Assembly (NCBI RefSeq): GCF_007859325.1
Contig: NZ_VOHK01000003.1
Span: 434,001 to 498,000 of the forward strand
DNA: 64,000 nt
Source of the DNA: Luteimonas marina
GTDB lineage: Bacteria; Pseudomonadota; Gammaproteobacteria; Xanthomonadales; Xanthomonadaceae
Direction: 5' to 3'
The notes beneath the pieces were generated by a model, which searched no databases, was not told the origin of the DNA, and saw only the letters and a list, made by a program, of their open reading frames with translations. The first letter of the stretch is position 1. Each line of letters starts with the position of its first letter. The position numbers and the translations under genes were made by a program. Shown in pieces: positions 45,504-54,730 of this stretch.

Positions 45504-46229
45504 TCAGAACATGACGAGGGCCTGCACCCGCCAGCGCGCGTCGCTCTGGTCGCGCGTCAGCAGGCCCGAACGTCCCGGGTCGATATCGGTATCGCTGTAG
45601 CCGATCGAGTAGGACCACGCCTTGTGCCGTGCGACGAGGCGCAGGTCGACGGTGCTGTAGTCGCCGATCGCCCGGTTGCTGAAATCGTGGTGGCCGGCGA
45701 CGACGACTGCGGACACAGGCACGCCCCGCGGTTTGCCGAGGGGCACGCCGATGTTGGCGTAGGTGTAGGTCGAGTTCCCGCCCTGGAAGTAGTCCCACGC
45801 GTAGTAGCTGCCTGCGCCGACGCGTGCGACGCCGAAGTCGTACGACGCGAAAACGCTGACTTCCTCGAAGTCGAGCGAAAGCGCGTCGGATGGGCGCTGC
45901 CGGTAGAGATAGCCGGCATTGACGTACAGCTGCCCGATCCGCTTCGCCCAGCCCAGGAAGTAGTCGATCTCGACGCTGGTGTCGGTCTCCGGTCCGAGAT
46001 CGAGATTGCCCGCCCAGATCCCGGCATAGACGCCGCTGTCGTGGTTCAGCTTGAGTTCGCCGACGATCGCCGGCTTGCCGTCGGTCAGCGACTGGCCGCG
46101 CCAGACGTATTCGGTGGCGAAGGCGGCGCCGTTGGCCCAGTGCAGGGAGCGTCCCGATTCGCCGGCCAATGCGGCGGCAAGCGGGGCGAAGGCGGCGAGA
46201 CAGGCAAAGGCGAGTAGTGGTCGTTTCAT
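45504..46229 (-). CDS. TorF-family putative porin
   Basis: Outer-membrane beta-barrel protein of 241 residues. A signal peptide (MKRPLLAFACLAAFAPLAAA) precedes amphipathic strands beginning ATEYVWRGQSLTDGKPAIVG, and the chain ends with the barrel signature VQALVMF. The start FATEYVWRGQS is typical of the TIGR02001/TorF group; their cargo is mostly unknown. It is divergent from the ArgE-like deacylase, with mirrored CGGCTAAGC sites between. It shares direction with the esterase, 75 bases further. Confidence 0.85.
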   Translation of the reverse strand: MKRPLLAFACLAAFAPLAAALAGESGRSLHWANGAAFATEYVWRGQSLTDGKPAIVGELKLNHDSGVYAGIWAGNLDLGPETDTSVEIDYFLGWAKRIGQLYVNAGYLYRQRPSDALSLDFEEVSVFASYDFGVARVGAGSYYAWDYFQGGNSTYTYANIGVPLGKPRGVPVSAVVVAGHHDFSNRAIGDYSTVDLRLVARHKAWSYSIGYSDTDIDPGRSGLLTRDQSDARWRVQALVMF

Positions 46230-46282
46230 CGCGGCAGCGTAGTGGCTCCCGTGCGGTCACCGCTTGGCAAAAGCGGCGCCGC

Positions 46283-46380
46283 GCTTAGCCGGAATGGATA
46301 TGCGCGCCATCCGATCTCGGCATGCAGCAGGGCGTGCGTGCGCGTTTCCGCACGCGGACGCCGTGCCGTTTCGGCTAAGC
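46283..46380. promoter_or_regulatory. Mirrored CGGCTAAGC sites between divergent genes
   Basis: GCTTAGCCG at 46283-46291 and CGGCTAAGC at 46372-46380 are exact inverted copies, 89 bases apart, placed symmetrically between the porin and the deacylase. The right-hand copy is the start of the promoter-like block also found at 54351. A common regulator acting on both genes would explain this. Confidence 0.5.
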
Positions 46381-46456
46381 CGCCGCTTCAATCGGCATGC
46401 CCATTGCGATGCCCTGCGGGTTAGGCTCGGGGGATCGTCCAGCGACAGGATAGACC
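46374..46456 (+). promoter_or_regulatory. Promoter-leader block shared with 54351
   Basis: Starting with GCTAAG, this block matches 54351-54432 at roughly three quarters of positions, including ATCGGCAT, GCGATG and TAGGCTCG. TAGGCT (46422) lies 35 bases before the start codon in both. A GG-N10-GC pair (46394/46406) also occurs in both and could be a sigma-54-type element. Confidence 0.55.
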
Positions 46457-47635
46457 TTGGCCACCATCAACGCCGCCGATCCCGCAAGCGCACGCGAATG
46501 GCTCGCGCGCCTGGTCGCGTTCGACACCACGTCGCGCAACTCCAACCTCGCGCTGATCGAGGCGGTCGAGGTCTGGCTCGAAGCACTGGGCGTGCGCTCG
46601 ACGCGGATTCCTGCTGCACAGGGCGGCAAGGCGAACCTGCTGTTCTCCATCGGTCCCGAGGTCGAGGGCGGCGTCGTGCTGTCCGGCCACACCGACGTGG
46701 TGCCGGTCGACGGACAGGACTGGCGCAGCGATCCCTGGACGCTGACCGAACGCGACGGCCGCCTGCACGGCCGCGGCACGGCTGACATGAAGGGCTTCCT
46801 CGCCGCCGGCCTGTCGCGGGTGCCGGCGATGCTCGCGGCCGGGCTCAAGCGGCCGATCCATTTCGCGCTGTCCCACGACGAGGAGGTCGGCCTGCTTGGC
46901 GCGCCTTCGCTGATCGAGGCGCTGCTGGCGAACGTGCCGAGGCCGGGTCTGGTGATCGTCGGCGAACCGACCGGGATGCGCATCGTCGAGCGGCACAAGG
47001 GTATCATGGGCCTGCGCACCACCGTGCTCGGCCACGAGGCGCATTCAAGTCAGACCCAGCTCGGCGTCAGCGCCAACATGGTCGCGGCGCGGCTGATGGC
47101 GAAGATCGTGGAGATCGCCGACCGCCTGGCCGCGGCGCCGGCGACGGCGAAGGCGAACGGTTTCGAGCCCGCGCACACCACGGTCACCATCGGTACGGTC
47201 CACGGCGGCACCGCGCCGAACATCCTCGCCCGCGAATGCAGCTTCATCTGGGACATCCGCTCCGCCTCGCCGACTGAGGCGCACGCGGTGTACGACGAGG
47301 TCGAGATCCTCGCCAGGCAGCTCGATGCAGGGATCCGCGCGCGTTTCCCGGATTGCGGCATCGCCACCGAAATCCTCTCCGACGTGCCGCCGCTGACCGG
47401 CGCGGGCAACGCGCCCGCGATCGAACTGGTGTCGCGCCTGACCGAGGCGCCCGAACGCGAAGTCGCGTCCTATGTCGCGGAGGCGGGACTGTTCGAACGC
47501 GCCGGGCTTCCGACCGTGATCTGCGGCCCCGGCTGGATCGCGCAGGCCCACCAGCCCGACGAATACATCGCGCTGGACCAGCTCGCCGCGGGCGAGGCCT
47601 TCATGGACCGGTTGGTCGAGGCCTCGTGCCGGTGA
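46457..47635 (+). CDS. ArgE-like M20 deacylase (acetylornithine deacetylase family)
   Basis: Zinc peptidase-fold deacylase of 392 residues. Metal and catalytic motifs: LSGHTDVVPVDGQDW, GRGTADMKGFLAAGL, SHDEEVGLLGAPS, GEPTGMRIVERHKGIMG, and late GPGWIAQAHQPDEYI. Family members remove acyl groups from amino acids, classically N-acetylornithine. The gene begins with TTG 46457 after ACAGGA; no better start exists. It overlaps the next transporter gene by four bases (GTGA). Absence of other arginine-biosynthesis genes nearby, and the coupled MFS gene, suggest catabolic use of an acyl-amino acid instead of arginine synthesis. Confidence 0.85.
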   Translation: MATINAADPASAREWLARLVAFDTTSRNSNLALIEAVEVWLEALGVRSTRIPAAQGGKANLLFSIGPEVEGGVVLSGHTDVVPVDGQDWRSDPWTLTERDGRLHGRGTADMKGFLAAGLSRVPAMLAAGLKRPIHFALSHDEEVGLLGAPSLIEALLANVPRPGLVIVGEPTGMRIVERHKGIMGLRTTVLGHEAHSSQTQLGVSANMVAARLMAKIVEIADRLAAAPATAKANGFEPAHTTVTIGTVHGGTAPNILARECSFIWDIRSASPTEAHAVYDEVEILARQLDAGIRARFPDCGIATEILSDVPPLTGAGNAPAIELVSRLTEAPEREVASYVAEAGLFERAGLPTVICGPGWIAQAHQPDEYIALDQLAAGEAFMDRLVEASCR

Positions 47636-48939
47636 ACGACGCCAGCGCCTCCGGTCGCATCGTCGACAGCCGCGGCTGGGTGCTCGGCGTGCTGACGTCG
47701 ATCTACCTGGTGAACTTCATCGATCGCCAGATCCTGGCGATCCTGCTGCCGCAGGTGAAGGCCGAGTTCGACCTGTCGGACACCTTCCTGGGCCTGCTGG
47801 TGGGGCCGACCTTCGCCTTCTTCTACGCCACGATGGGCCTGCCGCTGGCCCTGCTCGCCGACCGGGTCAACCGCCGCCGGCTGATCGCGGCCTCGCTGGC
47901 CCTGTTCTCCGCGATGACCATCGCCTGCGGACTGGTGGTGCAGTTCTGGCAGCTGGCCGTGGCGCGCATTCTGACCGGCGTGGGCGAGGCCGGGACCGGC
48001 CCCGCCTCGCAGACGATGATCACCGACCTCTACCCGCCGGAGCGACGCGCGCGTGCGCAGGCGATCTACGCCACCGGCGCGAATCTCGGCGTGCTCGTCG
48101 CTTTCGCCGCGGGCGGGGCGATCGCGCAGGCCTGGGGCTGGCGCGCAGCGTTCATCGCCGCGGGCATTCCCGGGCTCGTGATCGCCGTGGTGCTGCTGGC
48201 GACCGTGCGCGATCCGCGGCGCGGCGCGAGCGATCCGGTGGCATCGCAGGAGAACGCGCCGGCCTTCGGCACGGTGATGGGGCAGCTGTGGCGAAGCCGC
48301 GCCTTTCGCTACACAGCACTGGGCGCCTGCTCGACCTGCTTCACCGCCTATGCGCTGGGAAGCTTCTTCCCGCTGTTCCTCTCGCGCAGCCACGGCCTGT
48401 CGACCGCCGAGATCGGCATCGTCATGGCCTTGATCATGGGCGTCTGCGGCGGGCTCGCGACCTATGCGGCCGGCCATCTCGCAGACCGCTTCGGGCGCAG
48501 GGACCAGCGCTGGTATTCCTGGGTACCCGCGCTTGCCGCACTGGCGCCGCTGCCGCTGGCGCCGATCTGCTTCCTGGCACCGGACACCGGCGTCGCGCTG
48601 GCGGCCGCCATCGTCCCGCTGTCGCTGACCGCCGCGTTCATCGGCCCGACGATCGCCATCGTCCAGCGGCTGGTGCCGGTACGCAGCCGCGCGACCGCCG
48701 TGGCCACCCTGATCCTGATCGACAACATCGTCGGCCTCGGCCTCGGGCCGCAGTTCGTCGGCCTCGCCAGCGACCTGTGGAAGCCGGCGCTGGGTGAGGA
48801 CTCGCTGCGCTACGCCATGCTCGCCGCGATGGCCGGCTCGGCGGTGTCGGTGTTCGGCTTCGTCATGGCGGCGCGGCACCTGCGCACGGACATCGCCGCG
48901 CGCGAAGCCGCCGCCGCGGCGCCGGCATCGATTGGATAA
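47632..48939 (+). CDS. MFS transporter (Spns-like) coupled to the ArgE-like deacylase
   Basis: Twelve-helix MFS permease of 435 residues. It starts GWVLGVLTSIYLVNFIDRQI, then FYATMGLPLALLADRVNRRR (MFS signature loop) and GVGEAGTGPASQTMITDLYP, as in the Spns/metabolite-transporter branch common in Xanthomonadales and Caulobacterales. Two GTG starts (47626, 47632) are possible; 47632 overlaps the upstream stop in GTGA fashion and is preferred. The coupling implies that it carries the deacylase substrate or product. Confidence 0.87.
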   Translation: MNDASASGRIVDSRGWVLGVLTSIYLVNFIDRQILAILLPQVKAEFDLSDTFLGLLVGPTFAFFYATMGLPLALLADRVNRRRLIAASLALFSAMTIACGLVVQFWQLAVARILTGVGEAGTGPASQTMITDLYPPERRARAQAIYATGANLGVLVAFAAGGAIAQAWGWRAAFIAAGIPGLVIAVVLLATVRDPRRGASDPVASQENAPAFGTVMGQLWRSRAFRYTALGACSTCFTAYALGSFFPLFLSRSHGLSTAEIGIVMALIMGVCGGLATYAAGHLADRFGRRDQRWYSWVPALAALAPLPLAPICFLAPDTGVALAAAIVPLSLTAAFIGPTIAIVQRLVPVRSRATAVATLILIDNIVGLGLGPQFVGLASDLWKPALGEDSLRYAMLAAMAGSAVSVFGFVMAARHLRTDIAAREAAAAAPASIG

Positions 48940-49239
48940 GGATCCGCCTTGGCCTGCCAAGCGGCCAGGGCGAACGCCGACTAAGTTCGACATGGACCGG
49001 CCGCGACGCGATCGCCGCCGGACGACAGGAACCTTGGGGGAGGGGCCATCTGGAATGCCCGCATGCATGTAGGCTCCAGCCTCGTCCTTCTTCGCAATCC
49101 TGGCGATGCCGGCGCGCGCACGGGACGCCGACGGTGCGGACCAGGAATCGCAGCAGGCAATGATTGTCGCAACGTGAAGTTTCAGTTCGATGTCTCTTCG
49201 TCGCATCGCCCACTCCCGCCAGTCCGCCCAGGAGTTTCC
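48940..49239. other. Gap before siderophore-type receptor
   Basis: A 300-base gap without a gene. The stretch GGCAATGATTGTCGCAAC at about 49157 loosely resembles one half of a Fur box, and CAGGAG sits six bases before the receptor ATG. Nothing else stands out. Confidence 0.4.
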
Positions 49240-51396
49240 ATGACCACCTTCTCTACAACGCGCTGTCGGCGCCTGCCGCGCATGTCCCTTCTGGCCGTCG
49301 GCCTGCTCGCCGCCGTCCACGTCCACGCGCAGGATGCCGACACCGCCGCACCGGGTGGCGATCCCACGGATCTCGACAGTATCCTCGTCGTCGGCCAGCG
49401 TGCCAGCCGCGTCAGCAACGGTGCGACCAACCTTGACCTCGACATCAAGGAAACCCCGCAGTCGATCAGCGTGATCGGCACCGAGCAGATGGAGCAGTTC
49501 GGCGCCGACAGCCTCAACGACGCGCTGCGCCTCGCCACCGGCATCCAGGTCGAGCAGACATCGACCAACTCGACCCGGTTCCTCGCGCGGGGCTTCGAGA
49601 TCAAGAACACCCAGATCGATGGCGTCGGTCTGCCCAACGGCTGGGGCGTGGTGACCAATGCGATGGACGCCTTCGGTTTCGAGAAGCTGGAGGTGATCCG
49701 CGGCGCCAACGGCCTGCTGACTGGCGTGGGCAATGCCGCCGGAACGATCAACTACGTGCGCAAGCGGCCGACCAACGAGGCACAGGGCCAGGTCGGCCTC
49801 ACGTTCGGCTCGCATAGCCGCGTCCGCGTCGAAGCGGACTACTCGACTCCGTTCACCGAGGACGGTACCTGGGCCGGTCGCGTGGTCGCCGCTCGTGAGG
49901 ACAGCGGTTCCTACCTGCGCGACTTCGAGAGCGACCGCACCTACCTGTACGGCGTGATCGACGGCCAGATCGGCGAGAACGGCACGCTGGCGTTCGGCTA
50001 TTCCTGGCAGAAGGCTGACACCAGCGGCAACATGTGGGGCGCGTTGAGCTTCATCGACACCAACGGCAACCAGCTCGAATGGGACCGCAGTGCGTCGACC
50101 ACCCAGGACTGGACGTACTGGAACTCGACCACCCATGCCGGGTTCGTCGACTACACGCATCGGTTCGGCGACAACTGGCAGGCGAAGGTTTCGTACAACT
50201 ACCGCCTCTACGACCATGATTCAAAGTTGTTCATGGGGTACTCACTGGCCGGCCTCGACCCGGTTACTCGTGTGGGTCTGTACGGCTGGGCCTACAAGAG
50301 TCCGTACGAAACCAAGGCCCACCTAGGCGACGTCACGCTCAACGGCCGCTTCGAACTGTTCGGCCAGGAACAGGAGGCGATGTTCGGCGTCAGCACGGCG
50401 CGCAGCGAGGGCACGGACTGGTATCACCCGACTGACACGAGTCCGACCACTCCGCAGTTCGGTCTGCTGCCGGGCTTTCCCTACGCGGGCAACGCGATTC
50501 CGGAGCCCACCTGGGGCGACCGCACCGTCTACACCACGTTGAACCAGCGCCTGACCCGCGTGTTCGGCGCGACCCGGCTGGCATTCACCGATCGCTTCAA
50601 GACCATCCTCGGCTTCAACTGGGCCGAGTACCAGCGCGACGCCGTCGACAATACTGGCGTGGCCTCCGACGTCACCGACCGAAACCTCGCGCCCTACGCC
50701 GGCGTGACCTTCGACTTCAGCGACCGCGTCACGGGCTACGTCAACTACTCGTACATCTACCAGCCGCAGGATGCTGTCGACTACGACCGCAACTACTTCG
50801 CCCCGAGCAAGGGCACCAACTACGAAGTCGGCGTCAAGGCCGAGTGGCTGGACCGGCGCCTGCTGACCACGCTGGCCTGGTTCGGCGCTAAACAGGATGG
50901 CCTGTCCACCTATGTTGCGACCCGATTCATGGACGGCTATGCCTACGGCTACTACAGGCCCATCGACATCGAATCCCATGGGTTCGAGTTCGAGGCGAGC
51001 GGCAAGCTCAGCGACAACACCAGCCTGCTGTTCGGCTACACGCAGCTGTCGATGGATGGCGAGGAAGGCAGCGACACCTACAGCTGGGTGCCGCGCCGGA
51101 CCGCCAACCTGCTGTTGAGCACGCGCCTGTCGAGTCTTCCGGCGCTGTCGTTCGGCGTCGGTGGCCGCTGGCAGAGCGAAATCTCCAATTTCGAGAGCTA
51201 TGTCACCAGTGCGCCGGTACGACAGGGCGGCTATACGCTGTTCAACGCGTTCGCGGCCTGGGACATCAGGCCCGACGTCACCGTGCGTGCGAACGTCAAC
51301 AACATCACCGACAAGAAGTACATCCAGAGTCTGTACTCGGTCAGTTACTACGGCGCGCCCCGGGAGTATGCGCTGAGCGTCGACTGGCGCTTCTGA
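49240..51396 (+). CDS. TonB-dependent siderophore-type receptor
   Basis: Outer-membrane receptor of 718 residues. A signal peptide (MSLLAVGLLAAVHVHAQ core) is followed by a plug with KETPQSISVIGTEQMEQFG, DSLNDALRLATGIQVEQT, FLARGFEIKNTQIDGV and EKLEVIRGANGLLTGVGNAA, the pattern of ferric-siderophore receptors. The barrel ends in LSVDWRF with the required terminal aromatic residue. ATG 49240 has CAGGAG ahead of it. No siderophore synthesis genes are seen, so it probably imports siderophores made by others. The AraC regulator at 53097 may be its activator. Confidence 0.88.
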   Translation: MTTFSTTRCRRLPRMSLLAVGLLAAVHVHAQDADTAAPGGDPTDLDSILVVGQRASRVSNGATNLDLDIKETPQSISVIGTEQMEQFGADSLNDALRLATGIQVEQTSTNSTRFLARGFEIKNTQIDGVGLPNGWGVVTNAMDAFGFEKLEVIRGANGLLTGVGNAAGTINYVRKRPTNEAQGQVGLTFGSHSRVRVEADYSTPFTEDGTWAGRVVAAREDSGSYLRDFESDRTYLYGVIDGQIGENGTLAFGYSWQKADTSGNMWGALSFIDTNGNQLEWDRSASTTQDWTYWNSTTHAGFVDYTHRFGDNWQAKVSYNYRLYDHDSKLFMGYSLAGLDPVTRVGLYGWAYKSPYETKAHLGDVTLNGRFELFGQEQEAMFGVSTARSEGTDWYHPTDTSPTTPQFGLLPGFPYAGNAIPEPTWGDRTVYTTLNQRLTRVFGATRLAFTDRFKTILGFNWAEYQRDAVDNTGVASDVTDRNLAPYAGVTFDFSDRVTGYVNYSYIYQPQDAVDYDRNYFAPSKGTNYEVGVKAEWLDRRLLTTLAWFGAKQDGLSTYVATRFMDGYAYGYYRPIDIESHGFEFEASGKLSDNTSLLFGYTQLSMDGEEGSDTYSWVPRRTANLLLSTRLSSLPALSFGVGGRWQSEISNFESYVTSAPVRQGGYTLFNAFAAWDIRPDVTVRANVNNITDKKYIQSLYSVSYYGAPREYALSVDWRF

Positions 51397-51408
51397 GAAG
51401 CCTTCGCA

Positions 51409-51474
51409 TAGGGCGGGTTTCGACCCGCCATGGGATCTGCCGTTGGCGCAATGGCGGGTCGAGACCCGCCCTAT
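51409..51474. repeat. Palindromic repeat, type E (TAGGGCGGGTTTCGACCCGC)
   Basis: TAGGGCGGGTTTCGACCCGC and its near-exact inverse frame a 26-base centre between two convergent genes. Its right-hand edge supplies the stop codon (TAG at 51473-51471) of the hydrolase gene. It could act as a bidirectional transcription stop. Confidence 0.8.
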
Positions 51475-52835
51475 CGCGAGCGATCCTCGTCCGCCCATTT
51501 CCTCAGGCGTTCCGGCACGTGGCGCACGAGCGCGGGATGGCGCGCGATCACGCCGTCGATGTCCGCCGCATCGCCATCGCGCACCTGCGCATCGAGGAAG
51601 GCAAGGACCAGGTCGCCGATTGCGGTCAGCGCCTCGTCGCCGTCGATCACGCCGACGCGATCTTCCCGCTTCGGACCGTCCAGCAGGGCGACGAGGTCGG
51701 TGAATCCCATGTGGCGGATGCCCTGCAGCCTGACGCGCAGCACGTCGCGGTCTTCTCCCGCCGCATCCCATGACTCGTAGGCGAGGTCGTTCGGGCTGAA
51801 ATCCGCTTCCCGCGGCTGGCCTTCGAGCAGGCCATAGCGCGGCCAGTCGCTCAGCATGAGCAGCAGCGGCCGTTCCACCGGCCCGTCGTACAGGTCCGGA
51901 TCGAAGTTCTGGCCGTCGAGGTTCACCGCCGCGCGGCAGGCGTCCACCAGCCGGCAGCTCGTGGCCGAGGTGGCGCCGCCGAACGACATGCCGGCGAAGG
52001 CAAGGCGATTGCGATCGGCGGCGGCGAGCGCGTCGCGCAGGGCAGGGGGCTCGCCGCCGTTGGCGATGGCGCGGGCGACGGCCAGGGTATCGTCGCGCCA
52101 CTGCGCGAAGGAACGGCCGATCCGCGTCGCCGCGAGGGCATCCGCGTAGAAGGGCAGCGCTTCGCGGCTCGCGGCGAGGTCGGTCCCCGCGGCCAGCGTG
52201 GACAGCGCCTTTGCCAGCCGCGGATCGTCGCCTTCGCTGGCGAGCAGGGTGGCGACGACGCGTCCGTCCTCCAGGCGCTGGTCGGCGGCGTCCCCCGGGT
52301 GCGCGATCGACACCACGATGTAGCCGTGGCTCGCCAGACGCGAAGCCAGCGCGCTGTTCTGCTCCGGATACAGGAAGAAGCCGTGGCTGAACACCACCAC
52401 CGGGAATCCCTGCGGATACCGGGCTGCGGGCGCGTCGGGCTGCACGTCCATGCGCAGCGACGCCATCGCCTGCAGGTCCTCGGGCGCATATCCGAAGTTG
52501 CGCGCGATGGCCGGCAGGGTGACGGTTGCGGCCTCGCCTTCGATGTAGGCCGAGCCTTCGGCTGCACTGCGTCCGTCTGCCGGATACCAGACGATGGCAG
52601 GCAGCCGCCGCGGCCCGCTTGCCGGGTCGCCGGCATCGAGTCGTCGCGACGGGTCGACGAATTCGGCCCGGGCGACGCCGACGGCGTGCTCGCCATCGGG
52701 AGGCGGCAAGATCGGCTCGGACGCCGCCGCGGAGCCGATCCACAGGGCGATGGCGGCGGCGATCGTGGTGACAGTGACAGTACGCGTTCTTGGCGTCCTC
52801 ACCAACGGTGCGTCGATGCGGGCATTCAGTGGCAT
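51471..52835 (-). CDS. PAF-acetylhydrolase-like exported hydrolase
   Basis: Alpha/beta hydrolase of 454 residues with a membrane-entering N-terminus (TVTVTTIAAAIALWIGSAAA). It has PAIVWYPAD, the oxyanion segment VVVFSHGFFLYPEQN, nucleophile region LAFAGMSFGGATSAT and the final His in QGIRHMGFTDL. This order matches the platelet-activating-factor acetylhydrolase/dienelactone-hydrolase-like group. The substrate is unknown; esters or lipids in the periplasm are likely. ATG 52835 is preceded by GAGGA at good distance. The gene is convergent with the siderophore-type receptor. Confidence 0.8.
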   Translation of the reverse strand: MPLNARIDAPLVRTPRTRTVTVTTIAAAIALWIGSAAASEPILPPPDGEHAVGVARAEFVDPSRRLDAGDPASGPRRLPAIVWYPADGRSAAEGSAYIEGEAATVTLPAIARNFGYAPEDLQAMASLRMDVQPDAPAARYPQGFPVVVFSHGFFLYPEQNSALASRLASHGYIVVSIAHPGDAADQRLEDGRVVATLLASEGDDPRLAKALSTLAAGTDLAASREALPFYADALAATRIGRSFAQWRDDTLAVARAIANGGEPPALRDALAAADRNRLAFAGMSFGGATSATSCRLVDACRAAVNLDGQNFDPDLYDGPVERPLLLMLSDWPRYGLLEGQPREADFSPNDLAYESWDAAGEDRDVLRVRLQGIRHMGFTDLVALLDGPKREDRVGVIDGDEALTAIGDLVLAFLDAQVRDGDAADIDGVIARHPALVRHVPERLRKWADEDRSR

Positions 52836-52971
52836 GGAGATTCCTCGTGGACGGGCCGTGCCCGATGATCGAAGGGATGATGGCAGGATCGTGCACAAGC
52901 CTTGTTTGCGCGAGAGCTGCCGAAGGATGAAGCGCCTCAAAACACCACCCGTCATCCACAACCCGGGCATC

Positions 52972-53069
52972 GTCATCCCGGCGAAAGCCGGGATCCATTT
53001 TGCTTTCCGCTATCGACTTCTTCCAGGCAGAATCAAAAGCAGATGGATTCCGGCTTTCGCCGGAATGAC
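52972..53069. repeat. Palindromic repeat, type A
   Basis: Arms GTCATCCCGGCGAAAGCCGG and CCGGCTTTCGCCGGAATGAC face each other over about 58 bases, between the hydrolase start and the AraC regulator stop. Confidence 0.88.
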
Positions 53070-53096
53070 GGCTGAGAGAGCTTGCGGAAATGCAGG

Positions 53097-54197
53097 CTAG
53101 TTCACGAGCGCTCCATCGGACATCTCGTGCGCCTGCGCGTCGCGCTCGCGCGGCAGCTCCGCCAGCACGCCCTGCATCGCCATCGCGCGGACCAGAGTCG
53201 GGCTGGAGCCGAACGCCAGCTTGAACGCGCGGGTGAAGCTGCCGGGGCACTCGTAGCCGCATTCGATCGCGATGTCGATCATTGACCTGTCGCTCTTGCT
53301 CACCAGCACCATCGCCTTCGACAGCCGGACCTGCTTGTAGACCTGGGCGACGCTGCCGCGGAACAGCACCTGGAAGCCGTACTGCAGCTTCTTGACAGTC
53401 ATGCCGACCACGGTGGCGAGTTCGGCCACGCTCAGCGGCTCGTCGAGGTTCTCCTCGATGACCTCCCGGGCGAGCCTGACCTTCTCGATGTCCGCCCGCC
53501 GCAGCACCGGGCCGTCGGCATCGTTGTGTTCGGCATGCGACTGGATCACGGCGCAGACGATCTCGATCGCCTTGGCGATCAGGTAGAGCCGCTGCAGTTC
53601 TCCCTCGTAGGGACACTCGAACGCCTGGGTGGCGGCGATGCTCGCGCCGCTGCGCAGCGGCACGTGGCGCAGGCCGATCGGCGTGCCGTGGAGGATGTAG
53701 TCTCGGAAGATCGCCGGCAGCGCCTCGACGTCGAGGCCGAGCACGTCGCGGACGCGGTCGCGGCGCAGGAAGATCGAGACCCAGCGCAGAGGGCGGTTGG
53801 GTTCGTACACGGTATGCACGGCATCGCCGCTCGACAGGCCGTAGAAGGTGCAGAACCCGTGTGCGAGCTCTTCGTCGGCGGGCTCGCCGTCGGCGCTGAT
53901 CGTGCTCCGCCCCTCGATCCAGGCGCAGAACACGAGGTGGTCGTCGTGGCGGTGCGTGCGCGAGAGATGATGCGCGGCGCGGAAATCGACCACCGCGATC
54001 GACAGCGCGTCGTTGAGCTGGTGGAACACCCAGCCGCCGTCGCCCACGGATTCGTCGTAGTGGTGGCGGAAGCCGTGCCCGGACACGAGCGGCTCGCGCC
54101 AGCCCTCGTCGACCGTCATGCCGCGCCAGCGCGCCGCTTCGGTCGGTTGCCCGGCGCAGCCGAGCATGTCTTCGATGGTGCGATCGTCAAGGTTCAT
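53097..54197 (-). CDS. AraC-family regulator, PchR-like
   Basis: Transcription regulator of 366 residues. The N-terminal part is an effector-binding domain of unknown ligand (LNDALSIAVVDFRAAHHLSR, FCAWIEGRSTISADG). The C-terminal third has the AraC double helix-turn-helix: LSVAELATVVGMTVKKLQYG and IDIAIECGYECPGSFTRAFK. The spacing and VGMTVKKLQYGFQVLFRGSV resemble PchR-type regulators which sense ferric siderophores. The siderophore-type receptor is 1.7 kb away on the other side of one gene. The regulator is divergent from the Lrp-type gene. Confidence 0.85.
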   Translation of the reverse strand: MNLDDRTIEDMLGCAGQPTEAARWRGMTVDEGWREPLVSGHGFRHHYDESVGDGGWVFHQLNDALSIAVVDFRAAHHLSRTHRHDDHLVFCAWIEGRSTISADGEPADEELAHGFCTFYGLSSGDAVHTVYEPNRPLRWVSIFLRRDRVRDVLGLDVEALPAIFRDYILHGTPIGLRHVPLRSGASIAATQAFECPYEGELQRLYLIAKAIEIVCAVIQSHAEHNDADGPVLRRADIEKVRLAREVIEENLDEPLSVAELATVVGMTVKKLQYGFQVLFRGSVAQVYKQVRLSKAMVLVSKSDRSMIDIAIECGYECPGSFTRAFKLAFGSSPTLVRAMAMQGVLAELPRERDAQAHEMSDGALVN

Positions 54198-54350
54198 CTG
54201 CGCTTACCCCTGTGCCTGCGCGAACCACGGACCTCGTGTCCGCGTCGCGCCCGAGGCCGCGGATCTCCCGCGGCGAAGCATGCCCGCGCCCTGTCCTGCG
54301 CGCGGCCCGTGGACCAGGGAGGGGTGGCCTGTGTGCCGCGGGCCGCTTCT

Positions 54351-54432
54351 GCTAAGTCGCCGCCCTGATCGGCATCACCGTCGCGATGGCCCGGGGCTAG
54401 GCTCGAAAAACACACCAGCAACCGCCCGGACC
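54351..54432 (+). promoter_or_regulatory. Promoter-leader block shared with 46374
   Basis: GCTAAG at 54351, ATCGGCAT, GCGATG and TAGGCTCG (TAGGCT at 54398) align with the block before the ArgE-like gene with a one-base gap, and the ATG at 54433 is again exactly 35 bases from TAGGCT. GG-N10-GC is present at 54371/54383. Confidence 0.55.
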
Positions 54433-54730
54433 ATGACTGCCACATCCTCAGTCCATCCCCTGCATGAAAAGACGGCCGGCGCGCGCTGTCCAGTGGCGGG
54501 GCGAGGGCTGCAATCTCCGCTATGTGGCTGTTCTGCAAGAAGATCCATCGGCTCTGGCGCAACAACTCGGCGTGCGGGCGTGCGCAAACGCGCGCGCGGA
54601 ACGATTCGTCGCATGAATACGCCGGGCAATTTCCCCTGCATGCATCGTTCACCGGCGGTATTGCCCGGGCGGTTGTTGCCCGGCGGCGCACGGGCGACAC
54701 TTCGCGGCACCACGTTGTCCGGCGCCCCGC
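54433..54730 (+). other. Open frame after the shared leader, probable gene remnant
   Basis: From ATG 54433 a frame reads MTATSSVHPLHEKTAGARCP and stays open into the next gene, but after some 30 residues it loses any sensible composition. Because the leader block matches that of a real gene at 46457, this may be the start of a deleted or decayed gene. No other gene is seen between here and 54731. Confidence 0.35.

Noticed and set aside
49157..49175. Possible Fur box ahead of the siderophore-type receptor
   Set aside because: Only the central AATGATT agrees well with one half of the consensus; the other half is poor. A scored motif scan would be needed.
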